This document shows positions 17,149 through 25,781 of a stretch of 64,000 nt of DNA, piece by piece; the stretch's first letter is position 1, and every line of letters begins with the position of its first letter. The stretch lies in NCBI GenBank assembly GCA_963761905.1, contig CAVXIQ010000008.1, forward strand, positions 186,001 to 250,000. The letters run 5' to 3'. The stretch is from Gaiellasilicea sp963761905 (GTDB lineage Bacteria > Actinomycetota > Thermoleophilia > Gaiellales > Gaiellaceae). Both the position numbers and the translations under genes were made by a program. The notes below the pieces were generated by a model that did not search any database, was not told where the DNA came from, and saw only the letters and a program-made list of their open reading frames with translations.

Positions 17149-17538
17149 TTACAGGCGCAGGTTGGCGCAGTTCGAGAACGCGGGGAAGTTCGGATCGATG
17201 ATGAACCCCTCCAGGTACAGCGGGCCATCTGGCGTGCTACCGATCACGAGGATCTGGCCAGTCGCGATGATCTTCGCTTGAGGGGCATCGAAGTTGAAGT
17301 CAATCAGCAGTCCCGGTCCTGCAGACCCGGTGAACGGATGGATGCTCACGACACCTCCGGCCATCACGGGTCTCGCGAAGTTCTTCTTCGCATCATCAGA
17401 GAGTCCGGGTGGCTCGATTTCGCCTTTCCCTGCACACCATGCGGAGTAGATTTCATGCACAACGGCTGGCGCGGGATTCGCCACGACGCCAGCGGTCAGC
17501 GCCGCTGCCAGCAGCGCGACGACGAAGACACTTCTCAT
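17149..17538 (-). CDS. small exported hypothetical protein
   Basis: 129 aa from ATG 17538 with a clear signal peptide (VFVVALLAAALTAGVVANPAPA). The mature part of about 105 aa contains two cysteines (AWCAGKG and SNCANL, one near each end) that could form a disulfide, and a GGVVSIHPFTGSAGPG / IIATGQILVIG core. A GGGAGACGG purine run precedes the start. No family recognised. It lies inside the tRNA-bounded island and is followed by a terminator-like hairpin. Confidence 0.72.
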   Translation of the reverse strand: MRSVFVVALLAAALTAGVVANPAPAVVHEIYSAWCAGKGEIEPPGLSDDAKKNFARPVMAGGVVSIHPFTGSAGPGLLIDFNFDAPQAKIIATGQILVIGSTPDGPLYLEGFIIDPNFPAFSNCANLRL

Positions 17539-17985
17539 TCCGTCTCCCTTTCGACGAGGTCGATGACCCCTACGACCATCCGCAAAAACGGGCCGCGCTG
17601 AGAGTGTAAGCGGCTAGGGCAGGGCGTTCAAGAGAGAATGTGAGGCTAGTCGACCGGAGGGCGACCGCACGCCGGCGTCATCTTAAGCGGACAGTTGCCC
17701 GGACTCAAGTCGGCGACTGCGGACGGAGCCTCCGGTCGCCTCGTCCCCCTCCAGCGGCCATTCGTGTCAGCGCGTGTCAGCAGATCGACGTCCCACCCTG
17801 TCCAGTCACGTCGCGCCGGCGCCGCTCGAGCCGCCAGCCCAAGCCGTTCCGTCGCACCGTGGGTCGTCGCTTCCGGGATCGACTCGACAAGCTGGGGTCA
17901 CTGGTTCGAGCCCAGTACGCCATGAGTAAAAGGCCCGGGAAACAGGGCCTTTCTCGTCTCTGCAGCACCTTCGTGCCGACTGGAA
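17539..17985. other. 447-bp non-coding right end of the island
   Basis: Contains no convincing gene. 17640-17880 is unassigned. 17883-17957 is the duplicated tRNA 3' end plus terminator. No integrase remnant could be read here. Confidence 0.5.
17883..17957 (+). repeat. degenerate copy of tRNA-Val 3' half plus terminator (att-like direct repeat)
   Basis: Matches 14867-14944. CTCGACAAGCTGGG, then GTCACTGGTTCGAGCCCAGT and AC, are shared exactly apart from one missing G in the variable loop. The acceptor end is decayed (ACGCCAT against ACCGCCCAT). The AAAAGGCCC...GGGCCTTTCTCGT terminator is also repeated. The 5' half of the tRNA is absent, so it is not a gene. A direct repeat of a tRNA 3' end is the hallmark of site-specific integration. 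Confidence 0.8.
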
Positions 17986-18597
17986 TTAGGCCGAGTGATC
18001 AGCCTGTGACAGGGTCCGTGCGGCGGCGACGGCTTGCAGTCGGGAGTTGACGCCGAGTGCCCGAAAGAGCTTGCGGGTGTGGTTCCTTGCCGTCTCGGTG
18101 CTTATGTGGAGCTCGGCGGCGATCTGCTTCGTCGAGCAGCCCCGCTCCAGGAGACGAAGCACCTCGACTTGGCGGGGGGTCAGGTGCGGCGGTGGCGTCG
18201 TGGGCGTGTCGTCCGGGCGTCCCTCGAACAGTCCGAACACGCCGACCACGCGTTCACCGCTCATCAGCGGCACCGAACTGATCTCCACGGCCACCCGCGT
18301 GCCGGTAGTCGACACAAAGACGCCGGTCGCGTCGGTGGGGGTGGTGCCGAGCACCTTCCGGGAGAACAGCTCGCGGGCGCGGTGGCTGTCCTCGGGTGCG
18401 ACGACGGAGGTGAAGTGGCGACCGCGAACGTCGCCGACGAGCCGTTCGGCCGCCGGATTGAGCCAGCGGACGACTCCCGTCGTGTCGAGGACGTAGCTCG
18501 GGACGCCGACGCTCTGCAGAGCCTGCTCGACGTCGCCGCCGACCGCCAAGCCAGTGTCCATGACGGAAGTGTGACCGATCCGTGCGCCGGGCGTCAT
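17986..18597 (-). CDS. PAS-domain LuxR-type transcriptional regulator
   Basis: 203 aa from ATG 18597; ATG 18561 is an alternative. The N-terminal PAS sensor domain (residues 20-130) includes VPSYVLDTTGVVRWLNPAAE, VAPEDSHRARELF and MSGERVVGVFGLFEG. A proline linker leads to a C-terminal LuxR HTH, with LTPRQVEVLRLLERGCSTKQ, IAAELHISTETARNHTRKLF and RALGVNSRLQAV. There is no receiver domain, so it is likely a one-component sensor whose ligand is unknown. It lies just outside the island's right repeat. Confidence 0.87.
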   Translation of the reverse strand: MTPGARIGHTSVMDTGLAVGGDVEQALQSVGVPSYVLDTTGVVRWLNPAAERLVGDVRGRHFTSVVAPEDSHRARELFSRKVLGTTPTDATGVFVSTTGTRVAVEISSVPLMSGERVVGVFGLFEGRPDDTPTTPPPHLTPRQVEVLRLLERGCSTKQIAAELHISTETARNHTRKLFRALGVNSRLQAVAAARTLSQADHSA

Positions 18598-18610
18598 CGT
18601 CGAGCTCTCG

Positions 18611-18645
18611 CACAGAGAGGCCCGCCGGAGCGGGCCTCTCCTGTG
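18611..18645 (-). terminator. strong hairpin downstream of the beta-helix gene
   Basis: GAGAGGCCCG (18615-18624) and CGGGCCTCTC (18631-18640) form a 10-bp perfect stem with a 6-nt loop. CACA/TGTG flanks extend it. It lies between the two minus-strand genes. Confidence 0.65.
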
Positions 18646-18715
18646 CATCAGTTGTCTTGCCGGACTGTCAGGGGTTGGTGTTGCGACCCCCGCGGCCCTT
18701 GTTGTTAGGCGCTGA

Positions 18716-19525
18716 CTACTTGCCGCCGATGGTGCCGCCGTCGTTGTCGATGTCGACCTCGTTGCCGGACAGCGTGTTCTTCCTGTCGATGCTGACCTTG
18801 CCGTCGATGACGAGGATCCCGGTGGCATACGTGTCGCCGGCCCGGTGTAGACGTTCCCGCTGACCTTGTTGCCCCCGACCTGCGCGACCGTATCGGCCCC
18901 GTAGACGACGATGCCGTTCTGGGCGATGTAGCGACCGGCCCGTTGCCCGTGACGGTGTTCCCGACGATCGTCGCGTTGACGTTGCCGCGCACGTCGATCC
19001 CGTTCTTGTTGTAGTGCCAGACGGTGTTGCCCTCGATCGTGACGGACTGCCGCGCCGACGCCGCGCCGATCGTTCCAGACGACGATCGCGCGCCCGGACT
19101 GACAGCCGGTCGTCTGCCCGATGTTGTTGAGCGTGACGTTCTTGATCGAGCCGCCCGCGTTCATGAAGGCGACGCCGTTGAAGATGCCGACGCAGTTGTT
19201 CGGGACGCCGCCCTCGATCTTGAGGTTCTTGACGTTCATCGCAGTGCCGACGTTCTGGACGACCGCGCCGTTGAACGCCGCCCCGGCGGGCGCGTCGACG
19301 GCCGTGATCGTGAAGCCCTTGCCGTCGAGCGTCCAGCCGTCCTGCACGCCGATGGTCGTGTCGGTGGTGCAGTCGGCGACGAGCGACATGGTCTTGGTCT
19401 TGTCATTCGTCGTGAACGTGCAGGTGTGTCGCCGCGGCGGCTGCCCCGGCCATGCTCGCCACGAGGCCGGCAATTACCGCGATCGATGCGCCGAAGATCG
19501 TGAGGCGCAGAGAAATCTTGCTCAT
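18716..19525 (-). CDS. secreted right-handed beta-helix (pectate-lyase-like) protein, four apparent frameshifts
   Basis: ATG 19525 with a signal peptide (LTIFGASIAVIAGLVASMAG). The mature protein is built of beta-helix rungs: MNVKNLKIEGG, IKNVTLNNIG, SVTIEGNTVWHYNKNGIDV, NATIVGNTVTGNGP, QNGIVVYGADTVAQVGGNKV, and a final VSIDRKNTLSGNEVDIDND ending at the TAG at 18716. These rungs lie in frames offset successively by +1 (about 19437), +1 (about 19075), -1 (about 18938) and -1 (about 18840). The net shift is zero, and about 265 aa is restored if they are errors. Polysaccharide binding or lysis is possible but no catalytic residues can be assigned. Confidence 0.65.
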
Positions 19526-19728
19526 GAGTCCCTTCCTGATTGTGATGGTCGATGGATCGACCGAACGAGGCTCACTGCCTTGCGTTCGTACGCCTGACCT
19601 CATCGACCAGACGCGCCATCAGGAACAAGGATGGGCTTTCGGGGCCTCGCCCGATAGGGCACATTTGGGTCGACTCCCGCCGCTGAAAGGAGCCCGGCAC
19701 GCTGTCAGATCGCCCCGAGTTCACGAGC

Positions 19729-20890
19729 ATGGCCGACGACTACGCGCGGTACGCGCTCTCACAGCGCGACGCGTTCGCGGCGACCCACCCCGCAGCCCTG
19801 GCCGCGGCGGCGGCGTTTGCGGCCGAGCCGGTTCTCCGCGTGGTCGATCTCGGGGCCGCCGACGGGGTGAACTCCCACGGCCTGATCCGCGATCTCATAC
19901 GGGAGCGCGCCGGCCGACCGCTGATCTATGCGCTGGTCGATCTGCCGACGAACCCGTGGAGCGTTGCCGCCGACCACCTTCAGCGCGCGTTCGGTGGAGC
20001 TGCCGACGGGGCCGAAGTCGTCGTCATTCCTGCGTCGGGCGACGCCGGCTCCGGGGTCGCCGATGCCGGCACGGGCGCGCATTACGCCACGCCGGAGGCG
20101 CACGACGAGGCATGCCGGCGGGCGCTCGAGCGCAGCCCGCCGCCCACCACGGTGATCAGCCTGGCGGGCATCCCCCTGCAGCAGGCGCCTTGCCTGCCGT
20201 CGGGCAGCGTGCACGTCGCGGTCACCGGCACGGCGATGCACTGGGTCGCGGACGCAACCGGGCTCGCCTCGACCGGCTCCGTCTTTCCCGGTTACCCGGA
20301 CCACATCGACGAGGGCGAACGAGCGAGCCTGGCGCGTCGCCGCGGCGAATCAGTGGAAACGGCTGCTGGAGCTGCGCGCAAAGGAGCTCGCGCCGGGTGG
20401 CCGATTCATCGCGGCGGTTCCGGCCTCACCCGCTCCGTGTCCCGACCGGTCGGGGCTGTACGTGGAGATCATCGGCGACATGAACCGGGTGCTCGCCGAC
20501 TGGCGCCGCGCGGGGCGGATCGGCGTCGAGACCGTCGCCGCGATCGTCGTTCCGGTGTGGATGCGCACGCTCGACGAGATCCGGGCCCCCTTCGAGACGA
20601 ACGGCGGGCGCGTCGCCGGCCTCGAGCTCGAGAGCGCCGAGCTCTTCCGTCTCGACAATCCCTACTGGCACGACGATCCCGCGGAGTTCGCGCGAAACTA
20701 CGTGCGGAGCGTGTCCGCGTGGGGTGGGCCGCTCTTCCTCCGCGCCTTCGCGCGCGAGGGTGAAGACCAGGCCGCCAGTCTCCTCGCCGCCTTCCTCGGA
20801 GAGCTCGAGGAGCGCGTCGCGGATGCCCCCGACCGCTACCGCTGGGACTACGTCGAGGCGCTCCTCATCTGCCGCAAGGCGCACGGATAG
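19729..20890 (+). CDS. SAM-dependent carboxyl methyltransferase (SABATH-like), apparent frameshift
   Basis: About 385 aa. The SAM site is VLRVVDLGAADGVNSHGLI. Methyltransf_7 (SABATH) features are the VTGTAMHWVAD block, the equivalent of the plant SxSxxHWLS segment, and after it the ANQWKRLLELRAKELAPGGR region. Further on are LYVEIIGDMNRVLADW and the C-terminal RRWDYVEALLICRK-like end (YRWDYVEALLI). One inserted base is inferred at about 20320-20328, where GERA and WRVAAANQWK are in different frames. SABATH enzymes methylate small carboxylic acids such as salicylate, jasmonate or farnesoate; the bacterial substrate here is unknown. ATG 19729 is the chosen start. Confidence 0.72.
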
Positions 20891-20902
20891 GGCCGCACGC
20901 GC

Positions 20903-22055
20903 TCATCTCGCGATCACGAAGCGCTTGCTGCTGTCGACGCGGAGGATGCTGACCGGGACCGTCGTCCGGTAACCGGTCAGCCGATCGATCGTGATCGCGC
21001 CGGTGGCTCCGCGGTGGTCGCGTGTCCTCCGCAGCTCTCGCTGCACGGCCCCGAACTCGAAGCTCTTCGCCCTGTCGATTGCGGCGAAGAGGATCGCGGC
21101 CGAGTCGTAGGTGAACGAGCCCCAGACGCCCGGCCGCTTCGCGAACATCCGCTGGTACTGCCGCACATACGCCCGCGCCGAGGGCATCTCCGTGGCGGCC
21201 GGGACTCCGCTGAAAGCGCACCTGCGCGCCTCGGCGGACGTGGTGCCCGCGATGAAGCCGGTGTCGACGTTCGCGAGCCCCATCAGGCACCGCGGCGCGC
21301 TCCCTTGCGCAGTGAGCGCCTTCGCGATCGCCACTCCCTCGGGGAAGTACGTGCTCACGTAGACGAGATCCGGCCGGGTCGCCAGCGCGCTCGCGACTCG
21401 CTCCGCGTAGTAGCCGCTCGGGAGCCCCGGGGCAGTCGTCTCCTGAATCGACGTCCAGCTCACCGAGGCGCCATCTCTCCTGAGCGCCGCCCGGAGCCGG
21501 TTCGCCATGCCCTTCGTGAAGGCGCCGTTCGCCGTGTCGTCGACGAGCATCGCGATCCGGCGTGCGCCGATTCGTTTCACGTAGGCCCTCTCGACCGGCG
21601 CGATCTGCGAGTTCATCGGCTGCACCGTCGCGCCCGCGCCAGCCGTCTCGTCGCGAGACGTCATCCAGAGCGGCAGCACGCGATTCCGGCGGTAGAGCGC
21701 GAGGTTCGCGATCCCGACCGAAGAGTTGTACGGCCCGATCACGAACTGGATTCCGCCGGCGATCGCGTCTCTCGCTACTCGCCTCGCGTTCGCCGCGTCG
21801 CCCTTGTCGTCGATCGGAACAATCGCGATCTTGCGCCCGTTCCAGAGCCCGCCACGGGCGTTCAACTGGCTGACCGCGAGCCTGACGCCGCGCAACTGGT
21901 CGAGGCCGTTCGTCGCCTGCTCTCCGCTCTGCGGCCCCTCCACCCCGAGCAGTAGCGGAGCCGATCGCATCCGACGATCCGCCCGAACCGACGGCCGCCG
22001 CAAACAGCGACAGGCTTGCCACGAGCAACACCAGACCGATACGCGCAGCGACCAC
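20903..22055 (-). CDS. periplasmic-type binding protein (LivJ/branched-chain amino acid family), apparent frameshift
   Basis: About 383 aa. Start GTG 22055 behind GGGGGGAG, then a signal peptide (ARIGLVLLVASLSLFAAAVG). Peripla_BP_6 hallmarks follow: GVEGPQSGEQATNGLDQLRG, KIAIVPIDDKGDAANARRVA, QFVIGPYNSSVGIANLALYR, YFPEGVAIAKALTAQG and WGSFTYDSAAILFAAIDRAK. One inserted base is inferred at about 21955-21962, where the signal-peptide frame (GSSDAI) meets the mature frame (APLLLGVEG). No ABC permease or ATPase is adjacent, so it is an orphan receptor or works with a distant transporter. Confidence 0.82.
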
Positions 22056-22133
22056 GGCTCCCCCCGAATGTCGAGTTGCGCGATCATCGCACGGCCGCAC
22101 GCATCGAGTCGCAGATGGTGCGACAATCCGGGC

Positions 22134-22409
22134 ATGGAGGAACGGCCTCGTCGACATGACGATGAGGAGAGGAATGCGGGCTCGTCTTCTCAGGCTCGCG
22201 AAGACCTGTTCGGGCAGGTTCTCGGGGAGCAGTGGGAGACGGCCGGCGACGGGATCTATCGCCTGACCGCGTCGGGCGCACCAGCCCTGGCGGAGCCGGC
22301 AGACGAGCTCGAAGACGCGCCCGGTCCGAGCCGGAGCCTCGAGGAAGACGGCGGCGACCCCTACCGGTCGACGTCCAAGCGTCGCGGGTTGCTGCGACGA
22401 CGACGGTAG
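22134..22409 (+). CDS. small hydrophilic hypothetical protein
   Basis: 91 aa from ATG 22134, rich in Glu, Asp, Arg and Gly. The middle (REDLFGQVLGEQWETAGDGI) looks folded and the ends look disordered; it terminates in a basic tail (SKRRGLLRRRR) that could bind nucleic acid. GACAAT lies 6 nt before the ATG, close to the leaderless arrangement seen elsewhere. It diverges from the binding-protein gene. No family recognised. Confidence 0.55.
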   Translation: MEERPRRHDDEERNAGSSSQAREDLFGQVLGEQWETAGDGIYRLTASGAPALAEPADELEDAPGPSRSLEEDGGDPYRSTSKRRGLLRRRR

Positions 22410-22458
22410 CTCCGCCACACTCTCGGCAAGTGAACGGCCCGAGCGAAACTCGAGCGCG

Positions 22459-23001
22459 ATGCTGAAGCGGCACGAGCTGATTGCGGCGAGGGAACGCGCT
22501 GCGGAGGTGCTGGCCCGAGCGGGCATCGCGCTGACGGAAGCCGAGGTCGGCGCCATCGAGGTCGCCGACTTCGGCTTGTCGCGTCTCGACGAGACGGGAC
22601 TCCAGATCGTCGTCTACGTCAACACGGAGCGGGTCTGCGCGAAGGAGCTCGTCCTGTTCCCCCGACAGCTCTGTCCCGAGCACCGGCATCCGCCGTTCGA
22701 CGGAACGCCCGGCAAGGAGGAGACCTTTCGCTGCCGCGCCGGCCTCGTGCGCCTCTACACCGAGGGCGATCCGACCCCACGTCCGGCGGCGCGCGTGCCG
22801 GCGGACGGCGTCTTCACGGTGTGGCGCGAGACCCTGCTCGGGCCCGGAGAGCAGTACACGATCCCGCCCGACACGCTGCACTGGTTCCAGGCCGGCGACG
22901 AAGGGGCGGTCGTCTCGGAGTTCTCGACGCAGAGCCGCGACGACCTCGACGTCTTCAGCGATCCGCGGATCAAGCGCGCGACGCTCGAGGTCGACGGCTG
23001 A
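22459..23001 (+). CDS. D-lyxose ketol-isomerase-like cupin protein
   Basis: 180 aa, the usual length of the family. The cupin metal-binding motifs are visible: KELVLFPRQLCPEHRHPPFD and then GKEETFRCRAG supply the His/Glu ligands, and PPDTLHWFQAGDEGAVVSEF supplies the C-terminal His. These match D-lyxose isomerases, Mn-dependent enzymes interconverting D-lyxose/D-xylulose or D-mannose/D-fructose. No sugar operon surrounds it, so the physiological sugar is unclear. ATG 22459 is the first good start and has no strong Shine-Dalgarno. Confidence 0.85.
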   Translation: MLKRHELIAARERAAEVLARAGIALTEAEVGAIEVADFGLSRLDETGLQIVVYVNTERVCAKELVLFPRQLCPEHRHPPFDGTPGKEETFRCRAGLVRLYTEGDPTPRPAARVPADGVFTVWRETLLGPGEQYTIPPDTLHWFQAGDEGAVVSEFSTQSRDDLDVFSDPRIKRATLEVDG

Positions 23002-23059
23002 GTTCGAGCTCGACGTCGAGCTAAAGCACGAGGGCGACGCCGCCGATACATCACCTCGA

Positions 23060-23230
23060 ATGCTCGATCCCGCCGTCCAGACAATGCTGACGTACATCGG
23101 TGGCGTGACCCTCGCGGCAACCGGAATCGTCGCGGTTGTCTCGACCGCGCGCTTGCACCTCGCTCGTTCGTTGGGTTTCCGGTCTCGCCGCGAGCTCGAC
23201 GCCGACGAGCTGCCGACGATCGACTTCTAG
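23060..23230 (+). CDS. possible small membrane protein
   Basis: 56-aa reading frame from ATG 23060. One hydrophobic helix (MLTYIGGVTLAATGIVAVVS) is followed by a basic/acidic tail. No Shine-Dalgarno, no family. Included because it fills the gap between two genes on the same strand and has a single-pass membrane protein layout. Confidence 0.35.
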   Translation: MLDPAVQTMLTYIGGVTLAATGIVAVVSTARLHLARSLGFRSRRELDADELPTIDF

Positions 23231-23243
23231 CCCGTTCCGCGAG

Positions 23244-23249
23244 TACCCT
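23244..23249 (+). promoter_or_regulatory. -10-like hexamer TACCCT
   Basis: TACCCT, 6 nt before ATG 23256, no Shine-Dalgarno. Confidence 0.45.
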
Positions 23250-23255
23250 GCGCGG

Positions 23256-23744
23256 ATGCCGCCTGCGCCATCCTCCTCGGTCTTCTCGGAGGGTCGGACG
23301 GGCGACGACGGGGAGATCGGCCGGGCATTCGCGCGTGGCGTGATCGCGGCCATGGCGATGAGCGGGCTCCGCAAGGTGACGACCGGCCTTGGCCTCGTCG
23401 AGCAGATTCCGCCGAAGCGGGTCGCGCTCGAAGGGATGCCGGCGCTCGCGCACCGGGTCTCCCCGGAACGGAGGGACGTCGTGGTCGAGCTCGCGCATTG
23501 GACGTTCGGCGGCCTCGGCGGGGCGGCGTTCGGGCTCTTGCCGCGGCTCGTCCGCAGGCAGGTCTGGTCGGGACCGGTCTACGGCGTCGGCGTCTGGCTC
23601 GGTTACGAGCTTCTCCTGGCTCCGATCCTCGGCCTGCACCGCCGGAACGAGCCGTCCCTCAGCGAGCGCGCAGCGCTGATCGCCGACCACGTGCTCTACG
23701 GCGCGGTCGTCGCGAGCAGCCCGTGGCCGCACGAGCCTCGCTAG
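23256..23744 (+). CDS. hypothetical membrane-associated protein
   Basis: 162 aa from ATG 23256. Two or three moderately hydrophobic segments (FARGVIAAMAMSGL, AHWTFGGLGGAAFGLLPRLV, VYGVGVWLGYELLLAPILGL) alternate with charged loops. The pattern recalls YagU/DUF1440-type small membrane proteins, but the match is not firm enough to name. It ends just before the convergent His-rich protein gene. Confidence 0.6.
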   Translation: MPPAPSSSVFSEGRTGDDGEIGRAFARGVIAAMAMSGLRKVTTGLGLVEQIPPKRVALEGMPALAHRVSPERRDVVVELAHWTFGGLGGAAFGLLPRLVRRQVWSGPVYGVGVWLGYELLLAPILGLHRRNEPSLSERAALIADHVLYGAVVASSPWPHEPR

Positions 23745-23764
23745 ACGAGCTCGGCTAGAGCCGG

Positions 23765-24010
23765 CTAGGCGTTCTCGTCGTCGCTTCCCGGCGCGGGCGG
23801 GGCCGAGGTCGGAACCGGGCCGGCCTCCGGCATCGAGGTGCCGAGCGGATCGAGCGGCGCCGCAGGCGTTGCCGGAACCTCGGCGGCGGCGTCGTGGCTG
23901 TGGTCGTGATCGTGGTCGTGACCTTCGTGCGAGTGGTCGTCGTGCGAATGGTCGTCGTGCGAGTCCGAGCCACCGGTGAACATCGCCTTCACCTTGTCCA
24001 TGAACGACAT
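23765..24010 (-). CDS. small histidine/aspartate-rich protein
   Basis: 81 aa from ATG 24010 with a strong Shine-Dalgarno (GGAAGGAG). Residues 16-40 are an almost pure His/Asp/Ser repeat (SHDDHSHDDHSHEG and HDHDHDHSHD), a likely Ni, Zn or Cu sequestering segment. The C-terminal half is Pro/Ala-rich and acidic. No signal peptide, so it should be cytoplasmic. It is followed upstream on the same strand by the cupredoxin/DUF1501/DUF1800 operon. Confidence 0.7.
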   Translation of the reverse strand: MSFMDKVKAMFTGGSDSHDDHSHDDHSHEGHDHDHDHSHDAAAEVPATPAAPLDPLGTSMPEAGPVPTSAPPAPGSDDENA

Positions 24011-24052
24011 CTCTTGCTCCTTCCAGAGGGGGAGCCCGATCCTACTCCTGGC

Positions 24053-24388
24053 TCAGGAAGGCCGCCGGACGACGAGCGTCGCGCTCATCCCGCGCCTGCG
24101 ATGGTCGGCGAGCGAGCACCAGAGCGTGAATCGACCCGGCAGCAAGCGTGCCTCGAGCTCGCGCGTGCCGCCCGGCCGGACCGTGCCGACGACGTAGGTG
24201 CGCGTCCCGCCCGCCCGGCGGAGGCGCAGATCGTGCTCGTCCTCGCCGTAGTTGACGAGCTGGACGATCGCCGGTCCGGCCACGATCGACTGCCGCGAGA
24301 GCGAGTAGCGAAACTCGTCGGCGCCGACCTGGACGCGTGCAGGCGCCGGCAGAAAGGCCACGACGAGAGCGACCCCGACCGCGATCAC
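24053..24388 (-). CDS. exported cupredoxin-like protein
   Basis: 111 aa from GTG 24388, which overlaps the stop of the DUF1501 gene (GTGA). An N-terminal hydrophobic signal (VGVALVVAFLPAPARVQVGA) is followed by a cupredoxin-type beta sandwich: IVQLVNYGEDEHDLRLRRAG (His ligand), LLPGRFTLWCSLADHRRRGM (Cys, His and Met in C-x4-H-x4-M spacing). A type 1 copper site is therefore plausible. Likely partner of the DUF1501/DUF1800 proteins translated from the same message. Confidence 0.75.
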   Translation of the reverse strand: MIAVGVALVVAFLPAPARVQVGADEFRYSLSRQSIVAGPAIVQLVNYGEDEHDLRLRRAGGTRTYVVGTVRPGGTRELEARLLPGRFTLWCSLADHRRRGMSATLVVRRPS

Positions 24389-25773
24389 CGGAGGATGGCC
24401 GGGCGGGCGAAGCGCTTGGCGCCGGGGATGATCGCGTCGGCGTCCGTTCCGAGCCAGTCCTCGAGGAGCGCCGAGTAGAGCCCGCGGAAGTCGGACGTCG
24501 CGCGGAGGTTTCCGTCCTTGTCGAGCGTCGCAAGGCCGGGGAACTCGCCGATCATCTTGCCGCGCACGCGACTCCCGATCAGGAAGCCGGCGCCTGCCGC
24601 TCCGTGGTCGGTTCCGTTCGAGCCGTTCTCCTTCGCCCGACGCCCGAACTCCGACCAGACATGCACGAGCACGCGATCCGCGAGCCCCCGCGCCTCGAGA
24701 TCCCGCTGGAAGGCGAGCAGGCTGTCGGCCGTCAGCTTGAGCCCCGTGGCGAGCTCGCCGGGCTGGTCGTCGTGCGTGTCGTACATGCCGGGCGCGCTGA
24801 GAGCCACGACACGCAGCGGCAGTCCGGCCGCGAGCATCGCGGCGAGGCCCGCCAGCCGGCGTGGAAACTCGTCGTCCTCACCGCTCGGGTACTGCACCGG
24901 GCTCGTGAAGCCGGGCGTCTTGTCGTTCTTGGGAACGAAGGGCACCAGCTGCTCACGGAGCCGCGCCGCCTGCCGCGCCGCTCCGGTCGCCTGCGCGAGC
25001 GCGCGATCGCCGCCGGTCGGCAGGCGTCCGAGCGCGCCCATCGCCTCGAGCATCCGCTTCTCGACGTCGCCCCAGACCCCGCGCGTCCAGAAGTCGTAGC
25101 GGTCGGGGCCGTCGATCGACGCCACCGGCATTCGCGCCGTCGCGAGCGCGGGTTGGAGCCGCGACTCGAGCGACAGTCCCTGGAGCGGGTTGTCCGGCGA
25201 GCCGACGCGATCCAGGTAGCGGCCGAGCCAGCCGGTCGTGATCCGCACGCTCGTCGCCCCGACCTCCCAGTAGTGGCGGGAGGTGAAGTGCGACTGGTCG
25301 GCTCCGGTGTAGCCGATGCCCGGGAGCACGGAGACCTTGCCCTCGCCGTGGAGTTGCGCGAGTGGCGCGAGCGACGCGTGCCAGCGGAGTCGCGCGTCTT
25401 CGGCGAACGCGATCCCCGACGACTCCGCCAGCGCGAGCTTCGGTCGGAGCCGCCGGTAGAGCGGGTCGCCCGAGGGATAGAGCATCGAGAGCGAGTCGGC
25501 GCCGCCGTCGAGGAACACCGAGACGAGCACGCGCTGCGGCCCGGCCGCTTCGGCCGCCGCGATTCCCTCCTCGAGCGCGCGTGGGAGGAGCGCGCCGCCG
25601 CCGTAGATGGCCAGCGCGAGCCCGGCGCCTCGGGCGACGAAGCTGCGGCGGGTCAGGCCGGTGCCGGCGGGCATCGGCATCCCCTGCTCGATTGCCGGCA
25701 GGCCGCGCCCGGCTTCCGCGACCGCCCGCCGGAGCGCGTCGGTGCGGGTGAAATCGCTACAGCAGCGGGCCAT
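24385..25773 (-). CDS. DUF1501 family protein with Tat signal
   Basis: 462 aa from ATG 25773. After a 40-residue leader comes a twin-arginine motif (TRRSFVARGAGLALAIYGGG), so it is exported folded. The body shows DUF1501 signatures: VLVSVFLDGGADSLSMLYP, GYTGADQSHFTSRHYWE, ALSAPGMYDTHDDQ, VHVWSEFGRRAKENGSNGTD and HGAAGAGFLIG. These resemble a sulfatase/alkaline-phosphatase-like metal centre. Function is not established. It is 8 nt downstream of the DUF1800 gene, the usual partner. Confidence 0.9.
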   Translation of the reverse strand: MARCCSDFTRTDALRRAVAEAGRGLPAIEQGMPMPAGTGLTRRSFVARGAGLALAIYGGGALLPRALEEGIAAAEAAGPQRVLVSVFLDGGADSLSMLYPSGDPLYRRLRPKLALAESSGIAFAEDARLRWHASLAPLAQLHGEGKVSVLPGIGYTGADQSHFTSRHYWEVGATSVRITTGWLGRYLDRVGSPDNPLQGLSLESRLQPALATARMPVASIDGPDRYDFWTRGVWGDVEKRMLEAMGALGRLPTGGDRALAQATGAARQAARLREQLVPFVPKNDKTPGFTSPVQYPSGEDDEFPRRLAGLAAMLAAGLPLRVVALSAPGMYDTHDDQPGELATGLKLTADSLLAFQRDLEARGLADRVLVHVWSEFGRRAKENGSNGTDHGAAGAGFLIGSRVRGKMIGEFPGLATLDKDGNLRATSDFRGLYSALLEDWLGTDADAIIPGAKRFARPAILR

Positions 25774-25781
25774 CGGACGAC

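Noticed and set aside
17883..17918. Second tRNA-Val gene
   Set aside because: Only the anticodon-to-T-arm half is present; no 5' acceptor or D arm, and the 3' acceptor is decayed.
17640..18050. Possible integrase remnant at the island's right end
   Set aside because: The open frame is Arg/Ser-rich without any tyrosine- or serine-recombinase motif.
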